In this document: positions 37,565 through 47,414 of the stretch, in pieces | How the letters are laid out: each line of letters starts with the position of its first letter | How positions within the stretch are numbered: position 1 is the stretch's first letter | Source: Massilia sp. YIM B02443 | Lineage (GTDB): Bacteria > Pseudomonadota > Gammaproteobacteria > Burkholderiales > Burkholderiaceae_D | NCBI RefSeq assembly: GCF_030411955.1 | Contig: NZ_JASNRA010000007.1 | Location: 1-64,000, forward strand | Length of the DNA stretch: 64,000 nt | Direction: 5' to 3' | The notes under the pieces: generated by a model | Database searches by the model: none | What the model saw: only the letters and a program-made list of their open reading frames with translations | What the model was told of the DNA's origin: nothing | Program-made: the position numbers and the translations under genes

Positions 37565-39604
37565 ATGATGTCCTTGCTGTTCCGGTGCTGCGCCGCCTTG
37601 TCCTTCCTGCTGCTGGCCCTGGTGGCTGCCGCGCCGTCATCGGCTGCGGCCGGCGCCACCGCTGCGCCGCCGCCGATCGAGGCTTTCTTCGCCGATCCGC
37701 AGCTCAGCGGCGCCGTGCTGTCGCCCAACGGCCGCTTCCTGGCAGCGATCTCGGGCGCCCCCGAGCGGCGCGACATGCTGGCCGTGATCGACCTGCAGAC
37801 CAAGGCGACCAAGCTGATCGGCTACGAGCGGGTCGACGTGGACGACTTCCAGTGGGTCAACGACGAGCGCCTGGTGTTCGACGTCATCGACAAGCGGCTC
37901 GGCCCGGGCCATACCAACGTGGCCGGCGGCCTGTACGGCGTCGACCGCGACGGCGCCAACCTGCGCCAGCTGGTTGCGCGGCGCGAAGAGATCATCGAGA
38001 CCTCGCTCAACAATTCCACGGCCTCGCGCCGGCTGCCCTGGCATACCTTCATGCTGGGCCAGCGCGGCGCCCAGGATTCGGACTGGATCTATGTGCGCAG
38101 CCTCGATTTCGACAGCCGCGGCGAAGTGCGCCACGTCGACCTGCTGCACCTGAACACACGCACCGGCGCCAACCGCCTGGTGCCGCGCCCGAACGGCATC
38201 GTCGAGAGCTGGATGCTCGACAACGCTGGCCAGCCGCGCCTGGCGCTGGCGTCGGAAGACGGCAAGACCACGGTCCACTACCGCGATCCGGCCAGCTCGC
38301 AGTGGCGCGTGATCGCCACCTTCGACTCGTATGCCGGCGACGACAACGCGTTCTCGCCACTCGGCTTCGGCGACGACGGCGCCCTGTACGTCAGCAAGTA
38401 CAACGGCAAGGACACGGCCTCGCTGTACATCTTCGACTTCGCCACCGGCAAGGTACGGCCGCAGCCGGTGATTACGGCCGACGGCTACGACTTCGAAGGC
38501 GCCCTGGTCAGCCGCAACGGCAAGCTGCTCGGCGTGCGGGTGCTGACCGATGCCTACGACAGCGTCTGGTTCGATCCCGGCATGAAAGCGCTGCAGGCCA
38601 GGATCGACGCGCTGTTGCCCGGCACCGTCAACCTGCTGTCGGTGGCGTCCAGGGCCGACACGCCATGGGCGCTGGTGCACGCCTATTCCGACCGCGAGCC
38701 GCTCAGCTACATCCTGTTCGATACCGAGAGCGGCAAGCTGACCCGGATCGGCGACACCTATCCCGACATCGATCCGGCGCGCATGGGGCGCCAGGACGAC
38801 GTCAAGTACGCGGCGCGCGACGGCCGCACCATCCCGGCGCTGCTGACCTTGCCGCCCGGCGGCGGCAAGAACCTGCCGCTGGTGGTGCTGGTGCACGGCG
38901 GGCCGTACGTTCGCGGCAGCACCTGGGGCTGGGATTCCGATTCGCAGTTCCTGGCCTCGCGCGGCTATGCGGTGCTGGAACCGTCCTACCGCGGCACCAC
39001 CGGCTTCGGCGAGGCCCACTTCCGCGCCGGCTGGAAGCAGTGGGGACTGGCGATGCAGGACGATATCGCCGACGGCGCGCGCTGGGCCATCGCCCAGGGC
39101 ATCGCCGACCCGAAACGCATCTGCATCGCCGGCGCCAGCTACGGCGGATACGCCACCCTGATGGGGCTGGTGCGCGACCACGACCTGTACCAGTGCGGCG
39201 TCAACTGGCTCGGCGTCAGCGACATCAACCTGATGTACACCGGCTCCTGGCGCCTGGCGTCCGACCTGGGCAAGGAGTGGAAGAAATACGGCATGCCCCT
39301 GCTGATCGGCGACCAGGTCAAGGATGCGGCCCAGCTCAAGGCGACCTCGCCGATCGAGCAGGCGGCCCGCATCCAGCGCCCGCTGCTGATGGCCTATGGC
39401 GGCGCCGACCGCCGCGTGCCGCTGTACCACGGCACCAAGCTGCGCGACGCCGTGGGCCGCACCAACGGCCAGGTGGAGTGGATCGAGTACGAGGAAGAAG
39501 CGCACGGCTGGTCGCTGCCGAAGAACCGGGTCGATTTCTGGGGACGGGTGGAGAAGTTTCTGGATAAGCACATCGGCAAGAACGCCGCGAAAGCAGCGCC
39601 GTGA
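37565..39604 (+). CDS. S9 family serine peptidase, secreted (tandem copy 1)
   Basis: 679 residues from ATG at 37565 (second ATG at 37568). A long signal peptide (LFRCCAALSFLLLALVAAA) precedes an N-terminal propeller (LSPNGRFLAAISGAP, TKLIGYERVDVDDFQWVND) and the hydrolase domain. The triad is S525 (GASYGGYA), D615 (GGADRRVP) and H647 (EEAHGWS). It hydrolyses oligopeptides in the envelope or medium; specificity is unknown. The next gene is a close paralogue whose GTG start overlaps its stop as GTGA, indicating tandem duplication and coupling. Confidence 0.92.
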   Translation: MMSLLFRCCAALSFLLLALVAAAPSSAAAGATAAPPPIEAFFADPQLSGAVLSPNGRFLAAISGAPERRDMLAVIDLQTKATKLIGYERVDVDDFQWVNDERLVFDVIDKRLGPGHTNVAGGLYGVDRDGANLRQLVARREEIIETSLNNSTASRRLPWHTFMLGQRGAQDSDWIYVRSLDFDSRGEVRHVDLLHLNTRTGANRLVPRPNGIVESWMLDNAGQPRLALASEDGKTTVHYRDPASSQWRVIATFDSYAGDDNAFSPLGFGDDGALYVSKYNGKDTASLYIFDFATGKVRPQPVITADGYDFEGALVSRNGKLLGVRVLTDAYDSVWFDPGMKALQARIDALLPGTVNLLSVASRADTPWALVHAYSDREPLSYILFDTESGKLTRIGDTYPDIDPARMGRQDDVKYAARDGRTIPALLTLPPGGGKNLPLVVLVHGGPYVRGSTWGWDSDSQFLASRGYAVLEPSYRGTTGFGEAHFRAGWKQWGLAMQDDIADGARWAIAQGIADPKRICIAGASYGGYATLMGLVRDHDLYQCGVNWLGVSDINLMYTGSWRLASDLGKEWKKYGMPLLIGDQVKDAAQLKATSPIEQAARIQRPLLMAYGGADRRVPLYHGTKLRDAVGRTNGQVEWIEYEEEAHGWSLPKNRVDFWGRVEKFLDKHIGKNAAKAAP

Positions 39605-41628
39605 ACCGCTTGCGCCATGCGCTTTGCGCCATTGCCGCCGTGCTGTCGAGCGGCGCCGTACCTGCTGTCGCAAGCGCCGCGGACACCGCCTCCAGCCGCG
39701 CGCCGATCGAACAATTCTTCGCCAATCCGCAATTCGCCCGTACCGCGCTGTCGCCCGACGGCCGCTTCCTGGCCGCGATCTCGGGCGCACCCGGGCGGCG
39801 CGACGTGCTGGCGGTGGTGGACCTGCAGAGCAAGGCGCTGAAGATCGTGGCCGGTTATTCCAACGTCGACGTGCTCGCCTTCGAGTGGGTCAGCGCGGGG
39901 CGCCTGCTGTTTTCGGTCAGCGACAAGCAGGTCGGCCCGGACGGCGCCTACCTGGCCGGCGGCCTGTATGCGGTGGACCGCGACGGCGCCGACCTGCGCC
40001 AGCTGGCGGCGCAGAACGGCAACAGCGGCGCCCCGGTCGTCGGCAGCCGCCTGCAGACCCAGCGCCTGCTGCCCTGGTATGCCGGCATGCTGGGCCAGCG
40101 CGGCGCCCAGGATTCCGATTGGGCCTACGTGGAACTGCCGGACATCGGCAGCGCCGGAACCATGCAGGCGGTCGACCTGCTGCATCTGAACACGCGCACC
40201 GGCCAGACGCGCAAGGTGCCGCGTCCCGGCCCGGTCTACCGCTGGCTGCTCGACGACGCCGGCGAGCCGCGCCTGGCGCTGGCGGCGCAGGACGGCGTCA
40301 CCAGGGTGCACTACCGCGATCCCGCCAATGGCCAGTGGCGTGTGCTCGCCAGCTTCGATTCCTACACCGGCGGGCCGCAGGCGTTCGAGCCGCTCGGCTT
40401 CGGCAGCGACGGCGTGCTGTATGTCGGCAAGAACGACGGCCGCGACACCATGGCCCTGCACACCTTCGACTTCGCCACCGGCAAGGTCAACCCGCAGCCG
40501 CTGATCGTCACCGACGGCTACGACTTCGACGGCGTGCCGGTCGGCCATCGCGGCAAGCTGCTCGGCTTCACGCTGCTGACCGATGCTTACAGCAGCGTGT
40601 GGTTCGACAAGGACATGGCGGCGCTGCAGAAGAAGGTCGATGCCCTGCTGCCCGGCACCAACAACCTGCTGTCGGTGGCCAGCCGCAGCGACGCGCCCTG
40701 GGTGCTGGTGCGCGCCTACTCCGACCGCCAGCCCTCGACCTGGCTGGCGTACCACGTCGCCAGCGGCGCCCTGAGCCCGGTCGGCGGCGCCCATCCCGCC
40801 ATCGATCCGGCGCGCATGGGCCGCCAGCAGCCGGTGAAGTACAAGGCGCGCGACGGCCGCGAGATTCCGGGATTGCTGACGCTGCCCCCAGGCGGCGGCA
40901 AGGGATTGCCGCTGGTGCTGCTGGTGCATGGCGGCCCCTACGTGCGCGGCAGCAGCTGGGGCTGGGATGCCGAATCGCAGTTCCTCGCTTCGCGCGGCTA
41001 TGCGGTGCTGGAGCCGGCCTTCAGGGGCAGCACCGGCTTCGGCCGCGCCCACTTCGAGGCCGGCTGGAAGCAGTGGGGCCTGGCGATGCAGGACGACATC
41101 GCCGACGGCGCGCGCTGGGCAGTCGCCCAGGGCCACGCCGATCCGAAGCGCATCTGCATCATGGGCGCCAGCTACGGCGGCTATGCCACGCTGATGGGAC
41201 TGGTGCGCGATCCCGACCTGTACCGCTGCGGGGTCAACTGGGTCGGCGTCAGCGACATCAACCTGCTCTACAGCGGCCACTGGAGCTTCGAATCCGACCT
41301 CGGCGCGGCATGGAAGAAGTTCGGCATGCCAGTGCTGGTGGGCGACCCGGTCAAGGATGCGGCTCAGCTGAAAGCGACCTCGCCGATCGAGCAGGCGGCG
41401 CGCATCACCCAGCCCTTGTTGCTGGCCTACGGCGGGGCCGACCTGCGGGTGCCGATCGTGCACGGCACGCGCCTGCGCGACGCGGTCACGCGCACCAACA
41501 AGGCGGTGGAATGGGTCGAGTACCCGCGCGAAGGGCATGGCTGGTCGCTGCCGCAGAACCGGGTCGATTTCTGGGGCCGGGTGGAGCGCTTCCTGGACCG
41601 GCACATCGGGAAGGATGCGGTGCGCTGA
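39601..41628 (+). CDS. S9 family serine peptidase, secreted (tandem copy 2)
   Basis: 675 residues from GTG at 39601, which gives a clean signal peptide (LRHALCAIAAVLSSGAV, ending ASA). It parallels copy 1 over its whole length: LSPDGRFLAAISGAPGRRD, WYAGMLGQRGAQDSDWAYV, LPPGGGKGLPLVLLVHGGP. The triad is S524 (GASYGGYA), D614 (GGADLRVP) and H646 (REGHGWS). Differences concentrate in the propeller (for example copy 2 has an NGNSGAPVV stretch), which may change substrate access. A strong terminator follows. Confidence 0.92.
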   Translation: MNRLRHALCAIAAVLSSGAVPAVASAADTASSRAPIEQFFANPQFARTALSPDGRFLAAISGAPGRRDVLAVVDLQSKALKIVAGYSNVDVLAFEWVSAGRLLFSVSDKQVGPDGAYLAGGLYAVDRDGADLRQLAAQNGNSGAPVVGSRLQTQRLLPWYAGMLGQRGAQDSDWAYVELPDIGSAGTMQAVDLLHLNTRTGQTRKVPRPGPVYRWLLDDAGEPRLALAAQDGVTRVHYRDPANGQWRVLASFDSYTGGPQAFEPLGFGSDGVLYVGKNDGRDTMALHTFDFATGKVNPQPLIVTDGYDFDGVPVGHRGKLLGFTLLTDAYSSVWFDKDMAALQKKVDALLPGTNNLLSVASRSDAPWVLVRAYSDRQPSTWLAYHVASGALSPVGGAHPAIDPARMGRQQPVKYKARDGREIPGLLTLPPGGGKGLPLVLLVHGGPYVRGSSWGWDAESQFLASRGYAVLEPAFRGSTGFGRAHFEAGWKQWGLAMQDDIADGARWAVAQGHADPKRICIMGASYGGYATLMGLVRDPDLYRCGVNWVGVSDINLLYSGHWSFESDLGAAWKKFGMPVLVGDPVKDAAQLKATSPIEQAARITQPLLLAYGGADLRVPIVHGTRLRDAVTRTNKAVEWVEYPREGHGWSLPQNRVDFWGRVERFLDRHIGKDAVR

Positions 41629-41643
41629 ACGCGACCCGCCACG

Positions 41644-41673
41644 AAAAACGGGCGCCCGCGGGCGCCCGTTTTT
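41644..41673. terminator. Bidirectional rho-independent terminator
   Basis: AAAAACGGGCGCCC and GGGCGCCCGTTTTT pair perfectly around a two-base centre. It has five T on each strand's exit side and lies between the convergent S9 peptidase and purM ends. Confidence 0.93.
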
Positions 41674-41691
41674 CATCCGGCAGCAGCCAGT

Positions 41692-42735
41692 TTATTCGAC
41701 CACGGTCTGCGCCTGCCCTTCGGCACGGGCACGGATCTCGCCGATGCGGTACACGGTCTCGCCCGCCGCCTGCAGCTGGGCAAACGCCGCATCCGCATTC
41801 TCTTTCGACACGATCACGGTCATGCCGATACCGCAGTTGAACACGCGGTGCATCTCTGCATCGGCCACACCGCCGTGCTGCTGCAGCCACTGGAACAGCG
41901 GCGGCATGGTCCACGAGGAACCATCCAGCACTGCGGTCAGGTTGTCGGCCAGCACGCGCGGAATGTTCTCGACCAGGCCGCCCCCGGTGATGTGCACCAG
42001 GCCCTTGACTTCCATCGACTGCATCAGCGCCAGCAGCGGCTTGACGTACAGGCGGGTCGGCGCCATCAGCACGTCGGCCAGCTTGCGGCCGTGGAAGTCG
42101 GCTTCCAGGTCGGGCTTGGCGACCTGGATGATCTTGCGCACCAGCGAGTAGCCGTTCGAGTGGATGCCCGACGACGCCAGGCCCAGCACCACGTCGCCCG
42201 GCACGATTTTTGAGCCGTCGATGATCTGCGACTTCTCGACCGCGCCGACCGCGAAGCCGGCCAGGTCGTATTCGCCGTCCGGGTACATGCCCGGCATCTC
42301 GGCGGTCTCTCCGCCCAGCAGCGCGCAGCCCGATTCCTCGCAGCCCTTGGCGATGCCCGACACCACGGCAGTGGCGGTGGCCACGTCCAGCTTGCCGCAA
42401 GCAAAGTAATCGAGGAAGAACAGCGGCTCGGCGCCCTGCACCAGGATGTCGTTGACGCTCATCGCCACCAGGTCGATGCCGACCGTGTCATGACGGTTCA
42501 GCTCGAAAGCCAGTTTCAGCTTGGTGCCGACGCCGTCGGTGCCCGATACCAGGACCGGTTCCTTGAACTTCTTGCTGATCTCGAACAGACCGCCGAAGCC
42601 GCCGATGCCGCCCAGCACGCCTTCGCGCATGGTGCGCTTGGCCATGGGCTTGATGGCTTCGACCAGGGCGTCGCCGGCATCGATATCGACACCCGCGTCG
42701 CGGTAGGAGAGAGAAACATTAGATGGTTGGTTCAT
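41692..42735 (-). CDS. purM: Phosphoribosylformylglycinamidine cyclo-ligase
   Basis: 347 residues. [71 protein letters not shown] region (seen as [15 protein letters not shown]), [20 protein letters not shown] and [13 protein letters not shown] are PurM motifs. It makes aminoimidazole ribonucleotide with ATP in de novo purine synthesis. It is unlinked to purCEK here but on the same strand. A 156-base gap separates it from the divergent hda. Confidence 0.97.
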   Translation of the reverse strand: MNQPSNVSLSYRDAGVDIDAGDALVEAIKPMAKRTMREGVLGGIGGFGGLFEISKKFKEPVLVSGTDGVGTKLKLAFELNRHDTVGIDLVAMSVNDILVQGAEPLFFLDYFACGKLDVATATAVVSGIAKGCEESGCALLGGETAEMPGMYPDGEYDLAGFAVGAVEKSQIIDGSKIVPGDVVLGLASSGIHSNGYSLVRKIIQVAKPDLEADFHGRKLADVLMAPTRLYVKPLLALMQSMEVKGLVHITGGGLVENIPRVLADNLTAVLDGSSWTMPPLFQWLQQHGGVADAEMHRVFNCGIGMTVIVSKENADAAFAQLQAAGETVYRIGEIRARAEGQAQTVVE

Positions 42736-42891
42736 GGTATTTGGCAGCGGAGGCGGTAAAATAGGAGGCGACCGGCGAAACTGGTCAATCCACTATTTTA
42801 GCAAAACGGTTCTCTCCATAACCCGTTTAACGAATATAACAACCAAGCGCATGCCATTTACCCGCCTGCCCGGCATGATCCGAGTGACGCC

Positions 42892-43575
42892 ATGAAACAG
42901 CTGGTGCTCGATTTAGGCGCCGAGCCGGCGCAGAGTCTCGACACCTTCCAGGTGGGCGAGAATGCCGAACTGGCGCACCTGATGCACCTGTTCGCCGAAC
43001 GCGCGTCGCGCGAGCATTTCGCCTACCTGTGGGGCGACACCGGCGCCGGCAAGACCCACCTGCTGCAGGCCCTGGCCGCCAGCCCGGCCTCGCGCTACAT
43101 CGCCTTCGACGCGCCGAAAGCCGACTTCGTGCACGCGCCCGCGATCACCCTGTACCTGCTCGACGATTGCCACCTGCTGAGCAAACAGCGCCAGATCGAC
43201 GCCTTCGCCCTGTTCAACCAGATCCGCGAGCACGGCGCCTACATGGTCTGCACCGGCCCGGTGCCGCCGGCGCTGCTGGGGGTGCGCGAAGACCTGCGCA
43301 CGCGCATGGGCTGGGGCCTGGTGTACCAGATCAAGGGCCTGTCGGACGACCAGAAGATCGAAGCCCTGACGCACGCCGCCGAAGCGCGCGGTTTGACGCT
43401 GTCGGCCAGCGTGTTACCCTATTTGTTGTCTCATTTCAAACGCGACATGCGTTCCCTGTCGACCATGCTGGACGCCCTCGACCAGTATTCGCTCGAAACC
43501 CAGCGCCCGGTCACGCTGCCTTTGCTGCGCGACCTGTTGCTCCAAGAGAACCTGCCGCTCGAACCAAAAGAATGA
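42892..43575 (+). CDS. hda: DnaA regulatory inactivator Hda
   Basis: 227 residues. It has the AAA+ Walker A WGDTGAGKTHLLQAL, Walker B LYLLDDCHLL, a sensor region and C-terminal helices (LLSHFKRDMRSLSTMLDALD). This length and the lack of the DnaA DNA-binding domain fit Hda. With the sliding clamp it stimulates ATP hydrolysis by DnaA and so prevents re-initiation of replication. The N-terminus QLVLDLG includes the clamp-binding region usual in Hda (KQLVLDL). It overlaps the next gene as ATGA. Confidence 0.92.
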   Translation: MKQLVLDLGAEPAQSLDTFQVGENAELAHLMHLFAERASREHFAYLWGDTGAGKTHLLQALAASPASRYIAFDAPKADFVHAPAITLYLLDDCHLLSKQRQIDAFALFNQIREHGAYMVCTGPVPPALLGVREDLRTRMGWGLVYQIKGLSDDQKIEALTHAAEARGLTLSASVLPYLLSHFKRDMRSLSTMLDALDQYSLETQRPVTLPLLRDLLLQENLPLEPKE

Positions 43576-44246
43576 AAAACCTTGCCCTGTTTGACCTCGA
43601 CCACACGCTGCTGCCGATCGATTCGGACCATGAATGGGGCGAATTCCTGGCGCGCGTCGGGGCGGTCGACGGGGACGCCTACCGCGCCCGCAACGACGCC
43701 TTCTTCGCCCAGTACAACGCCGGCGTGCTCGACCCGGTCGAGTACCTCGAGTTCGCGCTCGGCACCCTGGCGAGTTTTTCGCGCCTGGAGCTTGAAGCCC
43801 TTCACGCCCAGTACATGCGCGAAGTGATCGAGCCGGCCATCCAGCCGCAGGCTTTGAGGCTGGTGCGCGAGCACCAGGACGCCGGCGACCTGGTGGCGAT
43901 CATCACCGCCACCAACCACGTCATCACGGCGCCGATCGCGGCCGCCTTCGGCGTCGAGCACCACATCGCGGCGATGCCCGAATTCGACGCCGCCGGCAAG
44001 CTGACCGGGCGCCTGGCGGGCACCCCGACCTCGGGGCCGGGCAAGATCGTGCACATGCACGCCTGGCTCGCGCGCCTGGGCCGGCCGTTCGAGAGCTTCG
44101 AGCGCAGCCACTTCTACAGCGATTCGCACAACGACATTCCGCTGCTTTCGATCGTGTCCCACCCGGTCGCCACCAACCCGAGCAAAGCGCTTGCAAGCCA
44201 CGCGGCGCAGCAGGGCTGGCCAACCATCCGTTTATTCAATGATTAA
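43572..44246 (+). CDS. HAD family hydrolase (HAD-IB, SerB-like)
   Basis: 224 residues from ATG at 43572, overlapping hda's stop. DLDHTLLPIDSDHEW has the nucleophile and acid Asp residues (HAD motif I), TATNHVI is motif II, and YSDSHNDIPLL is motif IV. This HAD-IB pattern matches phosphoserine-phosphatase-like proteins (YfbT/CicA-type) common next to hda and pcnB in Betaproteobacteria. Substrate is not determined. Its end overlaps the pcnB start by eight bases. Confidence 0.88.
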   Translation: MKNLALFDLDHTLLPIDSDHEWGEFLARVGAVDGDAYRARNDAFFAQYNAGVLDPVEYLEFALGTLASFSRLELEALHAQYMREVIEPAIQPQALRLVREHQDAGDLVAIITATNHVITAPIAAAFGVEHHIAAMPEFDAAGKLTGRLAGTPTSGPGKIVHMHAWLARLGRPFESFERSHFYSDSHNDIPLLSIVSHPVATNPSKALASHAAQQGWPTIRLFND

Positions 44247-45633
44247 AAAATTCATCCGCAAGATCCTGGGTGTGAAAGACCAGCGCGACGCCTCCGAACC
44301 CGTGATCCTCGGCCCCGAGGAACACGGCATCGACCCGAAAAACGTCTCGTCGAACGCGATCCGCGTCACGCAGACCCTGCAGGAAGCCGGCTTCAAGGCC
44401 TTCGTGGTCGGCGGCGCCGTGCGCGACCTGCTGCTGGGCGTGAAACCCAAGGACTTCGACATCGCCACCGACGCCACGCCCGAGCAGGTGAAAAAACTGT
44501 TCCGGCGCGCCTTCATCATCGGCCGCCGCTTCCAGATCGTGCACGTGATGTTCGGCCAGGACCTGCTGGAAGTGACCACCTTCCGCGGCAACGGCAGCGA
44601 CAACGCGCCGAAGGACGAACACGGCCGCGTCCTGCGCGACAACAACTTCGGTCCGCAGCACGAAGACGCCGCGCGGCGCGACTTCACCATCAACGCCATG
44701 TACTACGATCCGGCCACGCAGAGCGTGCTCGATTACCACGGCGGCATCGAGGACATCCGCGCCAAGCTGCTGCGCATCATCGGCATGCCGGAAGCGCGCT
44801 ACCGCGAAGACCCGGTGCGCATGCTGCGCGTGGTGCGCTTCGCTGCAAAGCTGGGCTTCACCATCGAGCCGACCACGCGCGCGCCGATCCCCGTGATGGC
44901 GCCGCTGATCGACAACGTGCCGGCGGCGCGCGTGTTCGACGAGATGTTGAAACTCCTGCTGTCGGGCCACGCGCTGGCCTGCCTCAAGGAGTTGCGTTCG
45001 GCCGGCCTGCACCACGGGCTGCTGCCGCTGCTGGACGTGGTGCTGGAGCAGCCGATCGGCATGAAGTTCGTGACCCTGGCGCTGGAGTCGACCGACAACC
45101 GGGTGAAAGCCGGCAAGGGCGTCTCGCCCGGCTTCCTGTTCGCCTCGCTCCTGTGGCACCAGGTGCTGGAAAAGTGGACCGCCTACCGCGCCGCTGGCGA
45201 GTCGCCGATCCCGGCCCTGCACCTGGCCGCCGACGCCGTGCTGGAAACCCAGACCGAAAACCTGGCCCTGCAGCGCCGCATCGCCACCGACATGCGCGAC
45301 ATCTGGGCCATGCAACCGCGCTTCGAGCGCCGCGCCGGCCGCGCGCCGTACAAGCTGCTGGAACACCCGCGCTTCCGCGCCGGCTACGACTTCCTGCTGC
45401 TGCGCTGCCAGTCGGGAGAACTGCCTGCCGAGGTGGGCGAATGGTGGACCGAGTTCTACGCGGCCGAAGGCGGCGAGCGCGAACGCCTGGTAGCGGCAGC
45501 CCACACGCGCGAGCGTGAAGGCGGCGCCAACGGCGCGCCAAAAAAACGCCGTCCGCGCCGCGGTCCGCGCAAGAACACTGGCGAAGGTGGTGAAGGCGGC
45601 GCACCCGCTCCAGCCGCCGCCGGCGACGAATGA
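44239..45633 (+). CDS. pcnB: Poly(A) polymerase I
   Basis: 464 residues from ATG at 44239. The nucleotidyltransferase site is GGAVRDLLLGVKPKDFDIAT with the DxD pair, then RRAFIIGRRFQIVHV, EVTTFRG, RRDFTINAMYYDP and YREDPVRMLRVVRFAAK. It adds 3' poly(A) tails that mark RNAs for decay. The C-terminal 30 residues are strongly basic (KKRRPRRGPRKN) and then Gly-Ala-rich, probably an RNA- or protein-binding tail. It overlaps the HAD gene upstream and folK downstream. Confidence 0.95.
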   Translation: MIKKFIRKILGVKDQRDASEPVILGPEEHGIDPKNVSSNAIRVTQTLQEAGFKAFVVGGAVRDLLLGVKPKDFDIATDATPEQVKKLFRRAFIIGRRFQIVHVMFGQDLLEVTTFRGNGSDNAPKDEHGRVLRDNNFGPQHEDAARRDFTINAMYYDPATQSVLDYHGGIEDIRAKLLRIIGMPEARYREDPVRMLRVVRFAAKLGFTIEPTTRAPIPVMAPLIDNVPAARVFDEMLKLLLSGHALACLKELRSAGLHHGLLPLLDVVLEQPIGMKFVTLALESTDNRVKAGKGVSPGFLFASLLWHQVLEKWTAYRAAGESPIPALHLAADAVLETQTENLALQRRIATDMRDIWAMQPRFERRAGRAPYKLLEHPRFRAGYDFLLLRCQSGELPAEVGEWWTEFYAAEGGERERLVAAAHTREREGGANGAPKKRRPRRGPRKNTGEGGEGGAPAPAAAGDE

Positions 45634-46103
45634 TCGCCTACGTCGGCGTCGGCGCCAACCTGGGCGACGCCCGCGCCAACGTGCTCGATGCGCTGGCGCG
45701 GCTGGCGGCCTTGCCGGGCGGCGCACTGCTGCATACCTCGGGCCTGTACCGCACGGCGCCGATCGACTCCAGCGGCGACCATTACATCAACGCCGTCGCC
45801 TGCCTGGAGACCAGCCTGGACGCGCACGCGCTCCTGGGGGCGCTGCAGGAAATCGAACAGGCCCACGGCCGCGAACGGCCCTACCGCAACGCGCCGCGCA
45901 CGCTCGACCTCGACCTGCTGCTGTACGGCGACGAGAGCATCGAGACCCCGACCTTGAGCGTGCCGCATCCGCGCATGCACGAACGCGCCTTCGTGCTGGT
46001 GCCGCTGTACGAGATCGCGCCCGACGCCGTCATCCCGGGCCTCGGCCTGGCAAGCAGTTTCGGGCCGCGGGTGGCCGCACAATCCATCTACCGGATCGAC
46101 TGA
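45630..46103 (+). CDS. folK: HPPK, 2-amino-4-hydroxy-6-hydroxymethyldihydropteridine pyrophosphokinase
   Basis: 157 residues from ATG at 45630, which overlaps the pcnB stop. YVGVGANLGDARANV, LYRTAPIDSSGDHYINAV and APRTLDLDLLLYG (metal-binding Asp residues) are FolK motifs, with HPRMHERAFVLVPL near the end. It transfers pyrophosphate from ATP to the pterin in folate synthesis. Placement after pcnB and before panB is common in Betaproteobacteria by recall. Confidence 0.96.
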   Translation: MIAYVGVGANLGDARANVLDALARLAALPGGALLHTSGLYRTAPIDSSGDHYINAVACLETSLDAHALLGALQEIEQAHGRERPYRNAPRTLDLDLLLYGDESIETPTLSVPHPRMHERAFVLVPLYEIAPDAVIPGLGLASSFGPRVAAQSIYRID

Positions 46104-46105
46104 CG

Positions 46106-46453
46106 ATGAATCTTCCTGTCTGGGCCCAGACCACGGGCTTGCTGGTGCTGTCCAACATCTTCATGACCTTCGCCTGGTACGGCCACCTGAAGGGCTTGCA
46201 GAACCGCGCCTGGTACGTGGCGGCGCTGATCAGCTGGGGCATCGCCCTGTTCGAATACCTGCTGCAGGTGCCGGCCAACCGCATCGGCCACACCCAGTTC
46301 TCGCTGGCGCAACTCAAGATCATGCAGGAAGCGATCACCCTGACCGTGTTCGTGCCGTTCGCGATGTTCTACATGAACGAGCCGTTCAAGCTCGATTACG
46401 TGTGGGCCGGCCTGTGCCTGGTCGGCGCGGTGTACTTCATCTTCCGTTCCTAG
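46106..46453 (+). CDS. DMT family membrane protein, DUF486
   Basis: 115 residues from ATG at 46106, two bases after the folK stop. Four hydrophobic helices (TGLLVLSNIFMTFAWYGHL, YVAALISWGIALFEYLLQ, ITLTVFVPFAMFYM, YVWAGLCLVGAVYFIF) and the VPANRIGH motif match DUF486 proteins. They resemble half-size drug/metabolite transporters; function is unknown. It probably rides on the folK transcript. Confidence 0.88.
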   Translation: MNLPVWAQTTGLLVLSNIFMTFAWYGHLKGLQNRAWYVAALISWGIALFEYLLQVPANRIGHTQFSLAQLKIMQEAITLTVFVPFAMFYMNEPFKLDYVWAGLCLVGAVYFIFRS

Positions 46454-46540
46454 ACGCTTTACGCCCACCGCCAGCAGGTTCGCGGGCGCCGCATTACACT
46501 ACGCGCTCTGAACGTTCTGTTTTTCCAAAGGATTCATTGT

Positions 46541-47410
46541 ATGAGCGGATATTTGCAGGGTAACGACATGGCCGGCGCTGCCGGCGCACCCTCCCCCGCG
46601 CCGGCCCCGAAGCCGGTCCCCAAGGCCGTGACCGTACCTTCGCTGCACGCCATGCGCGCGGCCGGCAACAAGATCGCGATGCTGACCTGCTACGACGCCA
46701 GCTTCGCCTCACTGATGGACCGCTGCGGCGTCGAGATCCTCTTGATCGGCGATTCGCTGGGCATGGTCTGCTCGGGCTACGACTCGACGCTGCCGGTGAC
46801 GGTGGCCGACATGGTGTATCACACCGCCGCCGTCGCGCGCGGCAACAAGAACGCGCTGGTGCTGGCCGACATGCCCTTCGGCAGTTACGGCAACCCGCAG
46901 CAAGCCTACGACAGCGCCGTGCAGCTGATGCGCGCCGGCGCCCAGATGGTCAAGATAGAAGGCGGCGCCTGGCTGGCCGATACCGTGCGCCTGCTGGTCG
47001 AACGCGGCATTCCGGTGTGCGCCCACATCGGCCTGACCCCGCAGTTCGTGCACCAGCTGGGCGGCTTCAAGGTGCAGGGCAAGACCGGCGAAGGCGCCGA
47101 GCGCCTGAAGGCAGACGCGCTGGCGCTGCAGGCGGCCGGCGCCGCCGTGGTGCTGCTGGAAGCGGTGCCGGCGGCGCTGGGCAAGGAAGTCACCGAGCTG
47201 CTCACCGTGCCGACCATCGGCATCGGCGCCGGTCCCGACTGCTCGGGCCAGGTGCTGGTGATGCACGACCTGCTGGGCGTGTTCCCGGGCCGCAAGGCGC
47301 GCTTCGTGAAGAACTTCATGGACGGGCAGACCAGCATCGACGCCGCCGTCTCGAGCTATGTGGCGGCAGTGAAGGACGGCAGCTTCCCGGCGCCGGAGCA
47401 CTGCTTCTAA
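46541..47410 (+). CDS. panB: 3-methyl-2-oxobutanoate hydroxymethyltransferase
   Basis: 289 residues. [71 protein letters not shown] (as DMPFGSYGN), [26 protein letters not shown] and [22 protein letters not shown] are PanB motifs. It makes ketopantoate in pantothenate and CoA synthesis. The first 25 residues, with [13 protein letters not shown], are an unusual Pro-rich extension; M10 may be the true start. panC is not adjacent. Confidence 0.96.
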   Translation: MSGYLQGNDMAGAAGAPSPAPAPKPVPKAVTVPSLHAMRAAGNKIAMLTCYDASFASLMDRCGVEILLIGDSLGMVCSGYDSTLPVTVADMVYHTAAVARGNKNALVLADMPFGSYGNPQQAYDSAVQLMRAGAQMVKIEGGAWLADTVRLLVERGIPVCAHIGLTPQFVHQLGGFKVQGKTGEGAERLKADALALQAAGAAVVLLEAVPAALGKEVTELLTVPTIGIGAGPDCSGQVLVMHDLLGVFPGRKARFVKNFMDGQTSIDAAVSSYVAAVKDGSFPAPEHCF

Positions 47411-47414
47411 GGCC

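Noticed and set aside
39394..41840. Very long open frames on both strands over the tandem S9 peptidases (760 and 814 codons)
   Set aside because: They are out-of-frame readings of the peptidase genes; the real frames carry signal peptides and catalytic triads.
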